From the NCBI GenBank assembly GCA_016720595.1, contig JADKKI010000009.1:1-64000 (forward strand): a stretch of DNA of 64,000 bases. Reading direction: 5' to 3'. This DNA is from Myxococcales bacterium (lineage in GTDB: Bacteria > Myxococcota_A > Polyangia > Haliangiales > Haliangiaceae). Below are positions 52,601 to 59,248 of the stretch, piece by piece (position 1 is the stretch's first letter; every line of letters begins with the position of its first letter). A program made the position numbers and the translations under genes. The notes below the pieces were generated by a model. That model ran no database searches and was not told where the DNA came from. It saw only the letters and a list, made by a program, of their open reading frames with translations.

Positions 52601-53212
52601 CACGGTCGCGAGATCCTGCCAGCGGCCGAGCTCGCCGAGGAGATCCTCGAGCGCGCGCCACGCCTCGGTGTCCGAGGGGCGACGCGCGACGATCACCTGA
52701 TAGATCGCCGCGGCGCGATCGAGCCGACCGTTGTCGCGATACAGCTTGCCCGCGGCGCGGAGCGCGGCGCGCGATCGGTCGTCGTGCGCGAGCTGCCCGA
52801 CGCGCTCGAACGTCTCCGCGGCCTTCGACCACGCATTCGCGCGCCGATACAGCCACGCCAGACGATCGAGCCGATCGACGTTGTCGGGGTCGAGCGCGAT
52901 CACGTGCTCCATCGCCGCGATCGTCTCGAGAGGCTGATCGAGGTTCTCGTGGACATCCGCGAGCTCCTCGTGGAACGCCGCCGCACGCTCGGGGTGATCC
53001 ACCGCAGCGCGCGCCTCGTCCCCGAGCAGGATCGCGAGCTGCTCCCACAGGCCGTGCTCGGCCGCGATCGCGCGAAGTCGGCGCCGAGCCTCGGGATCGC
53101 GTGGGGCGTGGCGTACTTCGGCGATCGACACGCGGAGCACCTGGATGGTGTCGGAGGCGGTGTCGTAGCGCTCGGTGCGCTGCCAGCGTCGGGTGCGGTC
53201 GTCCTCGGCCAT
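49661..53212 (-). CDS. Large tetratricopeptide-repeat protein (1183 aa)
   Basis: Start at ATG 53212. From residue 60 to about 900 the chain is continuous TPR helices (for example AAAFHEELADVHENLDQPLE, AMEHVIALDPDNVDRLDRLA, WLYRRANAWSKAAETFERVG, ALEAYRRAVNVAPESDGALA), a superhelical interaction scaffold. The last 250 residues are not TPR (ASSDAATAAVYPQLVKALGG, TRREARDVTLLLAHPPVVVI, GDAALRFELGRIVELSRPRR, VACHRAADRAGLLVCDDVGV) and resemble a C-terminal domain of large myxobacterial scaffold proteins, without assigned activity. No signal peptide. It may organise a cytoplasmic complex; partners unknown. Confidence 0.85.
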   Translation of the reverse strand: MAEDDRTRRWQRTERYDTASDTIQVLRVSIAEVRHAPRDPEARRRLRAIAAEHGLWEQLAILLGDEARAAVDHPERAAAFHEELADVHENLDQPLETIAAMEHVIALDPDNVDRLDRLAWLYRRANAWSKAAETFERVGQLAHDDRSRAALRAAGKLYRDNGRLDRAAAIYQVIVARRPSDTEAWRALEDLLGELGRWQDLATVRGERAARAGGGLEKAALLRSQARALERAGELQQAASLVAQASTHAPEDVSGLVDYADVLARSGQGREAAEILRARVTEAIDRGASVDDVAALRLRLAGILEDACDDRAAATAALEELLADAPEYLPALERITAAAATDPDPRVHAAALLRYAAALPDSADRSGYVGAAARRSREAGDHRAAVRAFERATELAPEDDQLRIELDEARTALAVERATAEAADGDPGGAERRLRGLLTSQPQHLGAHLALAEILAGAGKLDAAAEHLRDTLAAAPETTPGEKLAPLVHRFALVMAALGDADESHQLLHEAHRLDRRSLAITLALGESCFQRKLWRQASLHLGALAEHPEAPRHASAVALGLVHAAQAEARALRPTNALAHHEAAVRLDPGCGPAWHALAEVAIEKGDLERAAACLEREAFATTTPKDRLRLFDALGDMALDVLGDPARAERCWTQVAAAGSSTVLDKLLALQRKRGATRERGETCLHLAALQTEPRRSKELSEEAAEAFVAGGELARASALAIELMAKHPRDPGTVACATAVAVAAGDPARVAGWLRPTLAAWDGAGDRGDQDPRRANLWRRLGDAERDLGNEHAALEAYRRAVNVAPESDGALAARRGLVELASSTGRPQHSALIALVEAAQDPFDVIAWARNLSRTDHVEDARAAFDLARALGARLTPEDEAFLESNPPRVMASDEGYSAALDAEDRRELIDDPDDAPIGELMDLLAEAASILCPSANAALVEADLMDAKRLPASSDAATAAVYPQLVKALGGPPTLLHASTRREARDVTLLLAHPPVVVIGPRLAAVRAGSRSEIDLAGDAALRFELGRIVELSRPRRIFAGGSDTASFARLIAGLRRAFGPPSDQAAGQPVDRDIAGEAERLRSKLSVALRQRMTEKLAQLDPTRLDPEAYVAACHRAADRAGLLVCDDVGVALRLAGGPSVAPHLVRLASSQRYLAARKKLRARGADDDTNPFPRER

Positions 53213-53340
53213 CGCCCCGCGAGTCTACAGTGATTTCGCGGCGCTCCAGGTCCGTGCTTGACTTCGTCGGAGCAGGCCGTCAGGGTGAGCCCGCGCAATC
53301 GCGATCGGCTCTCCATCTCGGAGAGCCAGGTCCACGCGCG

Positions 53341-53347
53341 AAGGAGG
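53341..53347 (+). promoter_or_regulatory. Strong ribosome binding site pointing to ATG 53356
   Basis: AAGGAGG sits nine bases before ATG 53356, which opens MSTTKETTNTPAQDGG and then runs out of the main frame at a G7 tract (53398-53404). The site supports a start upstream of 53415 for the FAD monooxygenase gene. Confidence 0.6.
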
Positions 53348-53414
53348 ACACGTACATGTCTACGACCAAGGAAACCACGAACACTCCGGCACAGGACGGG
53401 GGGGAGGGCGTGCG

Positions 53415-54638
53415 ATGGGAATCGCATCTGTCGTCCAGCCCCGTGTGCTGGCAGAGGAGTACGACCTAGCGATCATCGGCGCGGGACCTGTGGGTCTCGC
53501 CCTCGCGATCGAGACGGCGCGCCTCGGCCTCACGACCCTGGTGCTCGACCGCCGCCCGCCGCTCGCGACGGATGCGCAGGTTCGCCCGCAGCTGCTCGTC
53601 GCGCGCGCGGGTGACCTCGCGCACCTCGCACGCCTCGGCGTCGATCTCGAGGATCCGCGCGTCGTGTCGCGCCTGCACTCTCGCTGCGAGGGCGATCTTG
53701 CTTCTGGACGCACCGTCCGTGGTGAGATCGTCGGTGCAGCGGCGGGGCAGGTCCCGGCGCTGCCGGGCGATCTGTGGGCGCTCGCGTCCCAGCCGCCACT
53801 CGCGCTCGTCCCGATCGGCCGCCTGCAGCAAGCCCTGCTCGCGCGTGCACTCGTGCACGGCGCAACCGTCGCATACGGTTGCGAGGTGACGCGTCTGCGT
53901 CGCCACGCGCGCAGCGTCTCGCTGCAGTGCGCCGACGGTACGACCGCGCGCGCGGCGATGGCCGTGATCGCCACCGGTGCCGCACGTCCGTTGATCGCGA
54001 CGATCCTCCGTGATGCGACGCCCATCGAGGGCGTCCAGCGTCGGCTGATCGGCGCGCTGTTCGCCACCGGTGCCAAGCGCGGTCAGTGGATCCGCGTGGA
54101 GCTCCCGGTGCGTGGCTTCGACGAGCCGGTGCGCTGCACCGTGCTCCAGACGCCCGAGGAGTCCGGTGCGGGTACCGCGCTCCTCGTCGATCCGCGGATC
54201 GCGGGCACACCGTCCCTCGAGCGTCTGCACCAGGGCTTCGCGACAGCGGCCCAGGCGCACGGCCTCGCGGGCGCACCGTGCATCGTCCCGCCGATGGTGT
54301 TCACCACCGCGGCGACGACGCTGCCCCACCGCTTCATCGGCGGTGACGGCCGCGCGCCGATCGTGATCGCGGGTGACGCAGCGCAGACCGGTCACGTGTT
54401 CTCGGGCCAGACGTGCTTCATCAACGTCGCGCTGGCACTGGGGCTCGCGGACCAGCTGCGCGAGGCGCGCGGCGCCATCGTGGATCGGGTGGTCAACGCG
54501 CCGGAGCTGCTGCACGCACTCCAGCGCTACGACGCTCAGTCCGCGATCGGTGCCTCGATCCTGGCGCGTGCGTCGCATCGTCACACCACCGGGCACCGTG
54601 CAGGTGCTTGGGCACTCGCGGGTGTTGCTCGCGCGTGA
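53415..54638 (+). CDS. FAD-dependent monooxygenase (PHBH-fold) (407 aa in this frame)
   Basis: The N-terminal Rossmann motif YDLAIIGAGPVGLALAIETA binds FAD, followed by LVLDRRPPL. Later blocks PIGRLQQALLARALVHGATV, VIATGAARPL and the FAD/NAD motif IVIAGDAAQTGHVFSGQTCF complete the fold, with NVALALGLADQL after it. Such flavoproteins hydroxylate or reduce aromatic, isoprenoid or polyketide substrates; the substrate cannot be read. In this frame the only start is ATG 53415, without a good ribosome site, whereas AAGGAGG and ATG 53356 lie upstream in another frame. One extra G in the G7 tract (53398-53404) would join them and add about 20 residues. A 12-bp-stem terminator follows. Confidence 0.85.
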   Translation: MGIASVVQPRVLAEEYDLAIIGAGPVGLALAIETARLGLTTLVLDRRPPLATDAQVRPQLLVARAGDLAHLARLGVDLEDPRVVSRLHSRCEGDLASGRTVRGEIVGAAAGQVPALPGDLWALASQPPLALVPIGRLQQALLARALVHGATVAYGCEVTRLRRHARSVSLQCADGTTARAAMAVIATGAARPLIATILRDATPIEGVQRRLIGALFATGAKRGQWIRVELPVRGFDEPVRCTVLQTPEESGAGTALLVDPRIAGTPSLERLHQGFATAAQAHGLAGAPCIVPPMVFTTAATTLPHRFIGGDGRAPIVIAGDAAQTGHVFSGQTCFINVALALGLADQLREARGAIVDRVVNAPELLHALQRYDAQSAIGASILARASHRHTTGHRAGAWALAGVARA

Positions 54639-54645
54639 AGCTAGC

Positions 54646-54677
54646 CGGCCGGTCGAGCGTTACGCCTCGACCGGCCG
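54646..54677. terminator. Bidirectional hairpin terminator between FAD monooxygenase and recQ
   Basis: CGGCCGGTCGAG (54646-54657) and CTCGACCGGCCG (54666-54677) form a perfect 12-bp stem with an 8-base loop, in the 74-bp gap between two convergent genes. The T-run is weak, as usual in GC-rich genomes. Confidence 0.75.
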
Positions 54678-54712
54678 TTCGTATTCCGGACGTCGCGTCG
54701 CGTAGGCCGGCG

Positions 54713-56542
54713 TCAGGCGTGCCGGCGGATCACGGCGAGCAGGTCATCGCCGAACCGAGCGATCTTCGCAGGGCCGAGCCCCGGGATCCGCGCGAGGCCC
54801 TCCTTCGTCGTCGGGCGCTGCCGATCGATCGCCGCGATCACGCCGCGCTGGAACACCATGTACGTCTTCCACTTGAGCTGGCGCGCCATCCGCTTGCGAT
54901 AGCTCTCGAGCTCGATCGTCATGCTCGAGGTCTTCACGAACCGCCGCGACGGGCGCGGATCTCCGGTGCGCGGAGCCCGCGGGCCGGGCAGGGCCACCGT
55001 CGGATACTTCCGACCGCGCCGCGCGAGCTTGCGCTCGGTGATCAGCTGCTCGATCCCGGCGACCAGCTCCTCCTCGCTCGCATCGGGGAGCGCGCCGTGC
55101 TGCGGCAGATGCAGGAGGCCGTGTGCGGTCATCGCCTTGCACTTGCTCCCGCGCAGCATCTTCGCGAGGTTGAGCTTGCCGATCGGGCGACGCAGCGAGC
55201 CCACGGCATCGAGGATCAGCTGCCGCGCCTCGGCCCCGAGCGCGGTCACGGCGACCGGCCGGTCCTCGCGCACCTCGCGGACCTGGATCGTGCGCTCGCG
55301 CACCGCGCCCGGATCCACGCACACATCGCAGCTCCCACACGTGACGCTGCTCTGTGCCCCCGTGAAGTGCGCGCACAGCAGCTCCTGCCGGCACGCGCTC
55401 GCGTGCGCGTACCGCTCGATCGAGGCGAGGGCCTCGTCACGGCGCTGCGCACTCCCCGCACCGCCCAGCTCGGCGAGCCGCCGCTGCGTCATCAGATCGG
55501 CCTGCCCGAACAGCAGTACGCAGCGCCCGGGCTCGCCATCGCGGCTCGCGCGCCCGGCCTCCTGGTAGTACGCCTCGATGCTGCCCGGCGCCTGGAAGTG
55601 CACGATCACGCGCACGTCCGGATAGTCCACGCCCATCCCGAACGCGCTCGTCGCAACCAGCACCCGCGTCTTGCTCGAGGAGAAGCCACGCTGCGCGCGA
55701 TCCCTCGCGAGCGCCGTGCGCCCGGCGTGATAGTGCGCCGCGCCAAACCCCGCCGACTTCAGCCGCGCGGCCACGGCCTCCGTCTTCTTGCGGGTGGCGC
55801 AGTACACGATCGCGCGCCCGCCACCGCGATCGCGCAAGCCGGCCGCCTCGAGCGCGGCGATCGTGGCCACGAACCGGCCCTCATCTCCGCGGTGATGCTG
55901 GACCTCGAACGCGAGGTTGGGGCGCCGGAAGTCACCGCGGACAATGGCCGGCTGGCGCAGCGCGAGCGAGCTCACGATCTCGGCCATCACGCGCGGCGTG
56001 GCCGTGGCGGTCAGCGCGATCGTGGGCACGCGCACCACATCGCGGAGCTCGCGCAGGCGCATGTACTCGGGACGGAAGTCATGGCCCCACTCGCTCACGC
56101 AGTGGGCCTCGTCGATCGCGAGGAGGGCGATCCGCGCGCGGGCGATCAACCGCAGGAATCCATCCTGCACCGCACGCTCGGGAGAGATGTACAGCACGGC
56201 GAGCTCGCCACGGAGCAGCCGATCGATGACGTCTCGCCGCTCGTCATCCTCCTGGTGGCTGTGCAGCGCCGCCGCGGGGATGCCGCGTGCGGTCAGGCCT
56301 GCGACCTGATCGATCATCAGCGCGATCAGCGGCGAGACCACCAACGTGGTCCCGAGCCCGGCGCGCGCGAACATCACGGCGGGCACCTGGTAGCAGGACG
56401 ACTTGCCGGCGCCCGTGGGCAGGAGGACCACCGCATCGCCGCCCGCGACCACGGCCTCGACAGCCTCGCGCTGCCCGCCCCGGAAGCCCGTGTGGCCGAA
56501 CACCCCGCTCAGGACGGCGAGCGGATCTGTGGCGACTTCCAT
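54713..56542 (-). CDS. recQ: ATP-dependent DNA helicase RecQ (609 aa)
   Basis: 3'-5' DNA helicase for recombination and replication repair. Helicase motifs in order: LPTGAGKSSCYQVPAV (motif I), TTLVVSPLIALMIDQV (Ia), LAIDEAHCVSEWG (II, aromatic-rich loop), ALTATATPRV (III), AIVYCATRKKTEAVA (IV), VATSAFGMGVDYPDVRVIVH (V) and YYQEAGRASRDGEP (VI). RecQ-C zinc site: ACRQELLCAHF, CGSCDVC. C-terminal HRDC domain at about 530-609 (MTIELESYRKRMARQLKWK, ARIPGLGPAKIARFGDDLL). Standard length and complete. Confidence 0.95.
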   Translation of the reverse strand: MEVATDPLAVLSGVFGHTGFRGGQREAVEAVVAGGDAVVLLPTGAGKSSCYQVPAVMFARAGLGTTLVVSPLIALMIDQVAGLTARGIPAAALHSHQEDDERRDVIDRLLRGELAVLYISPERAVQDGFLRLIARARIALLAIDEAHCVSEWGHDFRPEYMRLRELRDVVRVPTIALTATATPRVMAEIVSSLALRQPAIVRGDFRRPNLAFEVQHHRGDEGRFVATIAALEAAGLRDRGGGRAIVYCATRKKTEAVAARLKSAGFGAAHYHAGRTALARDRAQRGFSSSKTRVLVATSAFGMGVDYPDVRVIVHFQAPGSIEAYYQEAGRASRDGEPGRCVLLFGQADLMTQRRLAELGGAGSAQRRDEALASIERYAHASACRQELLCAHFTGAQSSVTCGSCDVCVDPGAVRERTIQVREVREDRPVAVTALGAEARQLILDAVGSLRRPIGKLNLAKMLRGSKCKAMTAHGLLHLPQHGALPDASEEELVAGIEQLITERKLARRGRKYPTVALPGPRAPRTGDPRPSRRFVKTSSMTIELESYRKRMARQLKWKTYMVFQRGVIAAIDRQRPTTKEGLARIPGLGPAKIARFGDDLLAVIRRHA

Positions 56543-56607
56543 CCCTGACCACTATCACAGGGGTACGAGAACGGGCCCGGAGGGGCTCCGAAGGCCCGCG
56601 CGGCGCC

Positions 56608-57204
56608 TCAGAAGTCGAACTTGCGCAGGAAGTGGTCGTTGTAGCCGTTCGGGTGCTTCACCAGATAGTCCTGGTGATAGTCCTCGGCGCGGACCCACGT
56701 GGTCGCGGGCTCGATCTTGGTGACGATCGGGAAGCCCCACTTGCCGGTCTTCGCGACGCGGTCCTTCGCGGACGCCGCGGCCTTCGCCTGCGCGGAGGAC
56801 AGCGTGAAGATCTCCGAGCGGTACTGCGTGCCGATGTCGTTGTTCTGCCGGTCGAGCGTGGTCGGGTTGTGACCGCGGAAGTACCAGTGCACGAGCAGGT
56901 CCTCGTAGCTGAGGACGGAGGGATCGAAGGTCACGCGCACCGACTCGGCATGCCCCGTGTTGCCCTCGGACACCTGGTCATAGGTCGCCGACTTCGAGGC
57001 TCCACCCGCATAGCCGACCTCGATGTCCACGATCCCGGGGGCGTCGAGGAGCACGTGCTCCATCCCCCAGAAGCAGCCACCCGCCAGGATCGCGACCTCG
57101 CGTGGGCCGTTCGGCGTGGGCGGGGTGGGGGCCGCGTGCGAATCCGACGAGCCGGCCGTGCAGCCCAGGGCGACGACGGCGGCGAGGAGCATGTGTCGCA
57201 TCAT
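56608..57204 (-). CDS. msrA: Peptide-methionine (S)-S-oxide reductase MsrA, lipoprotein form (198 aa)
   Basis: Repairs methionine-S-sulfoxide with thioredoxin-type reductants. Active-site AGGCFWGMEH with nucleophilic Cys44; further blocks GYAGGASKSATYDQVSEGNT, GHAESVRVTFDP, HNPTTLDRQNNDIGTQYRS and AEDYHQDYL are standard. The N-terminus (MRHMLLAAVVALGCTAGSS) has a lipobox with Cys15, so this copy works outside the cytoplasm. No C-terminal resolving cysteine is present (ends NDHFLRKFDF). Confidence 0.95.
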   Translation of the reverse strand: MMRHMLLAAVVALGCTAGSSDSHAAPTPPTPNGPREVAILAGGCFWGMEHVLLDAPGIVDIEVGYAGGASKSATYDQVSEGNTGHAESVRVTFDPSVLSYEDLLVHWYFRGHNPTTLDRQNNDIGTQYRSEIFTLSSAQAKAAASAKDRVAKTGKWGFPIVTKIEPATTWVRAEDYHQDYLVKHPNGYNDHFLRKFDF

Positions 57205-57230
57205 GGGAGGTCTACGCGAGCTGTGGCGGG

Positions 57231-57330
57231 AGGTTACGGGAGTAGATCCTCGCGTAACCTCGCGCGTTCATTCCGGGGGGGGGGGGGGCGGGGGGGGGGG
57301 GCCCCCCTCCCCCGCGGTCGACTGCTGTTG
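57231..57330. other. Low-complexity poly-G block, suspect assembly segment
   Basis: Runs of 14 and 12 G separated by one C (57275-57301), then C6, TC and more C. Such a block is not coding and is typical of sequencing or assembly artefact. Upstream, AGGTTAC and GTAACCT (57231-57237, 57254-57260) form a small inverted repeat in the msrA leader. Confidence 0.7.
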
Positions 57331-57909
57331 TTACTGACGCGCCGTCGGCGGCGTTCGGCCAGTTCTCCACCCGCGGCTGCCGCGTGTCCACGCGCCGAGG
57401 TCACGTGCGCGGTGCTTCGCCGTCGGCCGGTGCCCACCGGGGGGCGCTGCACCGGCGGGCGTGATGATCTCGGTGACCGTGACGATCAGCTCGTCGGCCT
57501 TGTCGGGATCGAGCTCGAGAGCATCGACCAGATCATCCAGCAACTCGCCCTCTTCGGGTGCGAGATCGAGATCGGAGATCGCCAGGATGTACGCGAGCGC
57601 ATAGGCGAGCTGCGCCGTCGGCTTGCCCACGAGCTGCGCCGCGGTGCTCTTGATCAGATCGCGCCGCTGCTCGGGATCATCGAGAGGATGAAACGTGGGC
57701 GGCGTGGTCGCGGCCTTCGCGTGCGCATAGACCTGCGCCGCGATCGATTCGAACAGCGCGGCCTCGTCCGCATCCTCCACATCATCCGCCGCGACGACGA
57801 GCTGGCAGAGTGCCACCACGAGCTCGGCCTCGGCGGGCGTGGGACCGCCCTCCTGGCCCTCGTACACGGTGGCGGCGATCTGCTTGTACTGCGCGGCGTC
57901 GATGTTCAC
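57331..57909 (-). CDS. TerB-like (tellurite-resistance-type) domain protein, C-terminus doubtful (192 aa)
   Basis: ATG 57909 gives MNIDAAQYKQIAATVYEG. Residues 25-150 form an all-helical TerB-like domain: EAELVVALCQLVVAADDVED, ADEAALFESIAAQVYAHAKA, LVGKPTAQLAYALAYILAIS, DLDLAPEEGELLDDLVDALE, with the conserved acidic residues (DLDLAPEE). The last 40 residues, after VTEIITPAG, are Arg/Gly-rich and unlike the family; they lead into the poly-G block, so the true C-terminus probably lies near 57450 and the tail is unreliable. Confidence 0.65.
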   Translation of the reverse strand: MNIDAAQYKQIAATVYEGQEGGPTPAEAELVVALCQLVVAADDVEDADEAALFESIAAQVYAHAKAATTPPTFHPLDDPEQRRDLIKSTAAQLVGKPTAQLAYALAYILAISDLDLAPEEGELLDDLVDALELDPDKADELIVTVTEIITPAGAAPPGGHRPTAKHRARDLGAWTRGSRGWRTGRTPPTARQ

Positions 57910-57927
57910 GCCGCGAACCTACCACTC

Positions 57928-58257
57928 TCAGTACGCGAGGTGGACGTGCGTGCCGTGCCCGCCGATCGCCCCGATGTTGCGCCCGTGCTTGATGCCGCCC
58001 ATCGGATCGTAGAACAGCTCGGTCGGGTGCGAGCCCGCCATCTCGCGATAGAACTGGCGCATCGCCGACGGGCTCCCGGCTGCGTCGAACGCACGCCCCT
58101 GATAGTGATACGAGTGCGCCGCGTGCTTGCCGCCCGTCGTGGACGTGATACGGAGCCCGAGCTCGCGCGCTCGCGTCATCCCGGAGGACAGCTGGCTGCC
58201 GCCGGCGACGGAGGTGAGGAGATCGTTCGAGATAGTGGGGAACTCGGTGGTCGACAT
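57928..58257 (-). CDS. Double-glycine-leader protein with M15-like metallopeptidase cargo (109 aa)
   Basis: ATG 58257 starts MSTTEFPTISNDLLTSVAGG, a 20-residue leader ending L-x-x-V-A-G-G. The cargo is a compact M15-type fold: TRARELGLRITSTTGGKH, then SYHYQGRAFDAAG with His51 and Asp58 in the zinc spacing (H-x6-D), PTELFYDPMGGIKHGRNIG and a C-terminal GGHGTHVHLAY with His104/His106. The catalytic ExxH Glu of classical M15 peptidases is absent; Glu80 (PTELF) is the nearest candidate. A leader-cleaved, exported peptidoglycan hydrolase or toxin is inferred. No exporter or immunity gene is adjacent; a TerB-like gene lies just downstream (18-base gap), probably in the same operon. Confidence 0.75.
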   Translation of the reverse strand: MSTTEFPTISNDLLTSVAGGSQLSSGMTRARELGLRITSTTGGKHAAHSYHYQGRAFDAAGSPSAMRQFYREMAGSHPTELFYDPMGGIKHGRNIGAIGGHGTHVHLAY

Positions 58258-58477
58258 ATGAGGAGGTCCTTTGTTGGCTTGCAGGACCGAGGTGCAGCGG
58301 CGATGCCAGCACACGCCTGATTCCCGCAGGTTCCACACCGAAACCCGCGGTAGACAGATCGTGGACGCGATCGCGCGGCGAACCTCGCGATCTCTCGTCG
58401 ACGGTAAGCGCGCCTACGCGAGCGACATCGCCTGCGGCGGCAACTCCAGCAGTCGCCAGTGGCCGATCAGCCAGCCA

Positions 58478-59194
58478 CTACGCGCGACGGCGGCGAAGGA
58501 GCACGAGTGCCGCGAGCCCGACGAGACCGAACCACGACGCACCCGCACCGACGCTGCAGCCATCGTCCTTGCTGGGGTTGTTCGGGTTGCCGGTCGGCGC
58601 ATCGATCGATGGTGCTGCGTCCACGGCGGCGGGTGGCGCATCGATCACGCCGGCATCGATCGAGCTATCGGGCACCGCGGCGGTGTTGACCGCGCCAGGC
58701 GTGGGCGTGCCGAGGGCGTACGTTCCGGACACCCGCTGGACCGACATGCCGTCGGGCGGGGTCGGGCCGAGATCGTTGTTGAGCGGCGCGATGATCTGCG
58801 ACGTCACGTTGCCCCAGCCGAAGCAGTGGATGCGGGCCATACTGTTGTTGAAGCACACCTGCCCGTTCACGGGGAGCGTGATGGTGAGCGCGGTCGCGCC
58901 GGTCAGACCGAACTGGGTCACCGCCGTGGCGGTAGCGACCACGAGCCGGGTGGTGCCGGTGGGGACCGTCAGGGAAACAGATCCGAGCGAGGTGCCCGCG
59001 CCGTCGAACAGCGTCATCGAGTACGGGGTGAACGGGAAAGACTCACCGTTCGGGTCCTCGAGCTCGATGAACTGCGAGGTGTTCGATCCCTGGTTGGAGA
59101 CCATCACCTCGGCGATCCGAGCAATGTGATCCGCGGCGAATGCGGTTGTGGAGGCGAGCAGAACACAACCGGCGACGGCGGTACGCAGCTTCAT
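58478..59194 (-). CDS. MYXO-CTERM surface protein with lamin-tail-like domain (238 aa)
   Basis: Signal peptide (MKLRTAVAGCVLLASTTAFA-AD). Residues 22-155 resemble a lamin-tail/intermediate-filament-tail beta domain (RIAEVMVSNQGSNTSQFIEL, DPNGESFPF, YALGTPTPGAVNT). Then comes an Asp/Ala/Pro linker (SSIDAGVIDAPPAAVDAAPS). The end is a MYXO-CTERM sorting tail: DDGCSVGAG, a hydrophobic helix (SWFGLVGLAALVLL) and RRRRA. That tripartite tail marks proteins lipidated or cleaved by the myxobacterial sorting enzyme and fixed to the cell surface. It is strong evidence for the phylum. Confidence 0.9.
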   Translation of the reverse strand: MKLRTAVAGCVLLASTTAFAADHIARIAEVMVSNQGSNTSQFIELEDPNGESFPFTPYSMTLFDGAGTSLGSVSLTVPTGTTRLVVATATAVTQFGLTGATALTITLPVNGQVCFNNSMARIHCFGWGNVTSQIIAPLNNDLGPTPPDGMSVQRVSGTYALGTPTPGAVNTAAVPDSSIDAGVIDAPPAAVDAAPSIDAPTGNPNNPSKDDGCSVGAGASWFGLVGLAALVLLRRRRA

Positions 59195-59248
59195 GATTCG
59201 AGCAGTAGCACGAAGGCCCGAGCGGCGAGCCGAGGAATCGCGTCAACC

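Noticed and set aside
54413..58320. Two long plus-strand open frames (711 and 677 codons)
   Set aside because: Antisense to recQ, msrA, the TerB-like gene and the GG-leader gene; no motifs.
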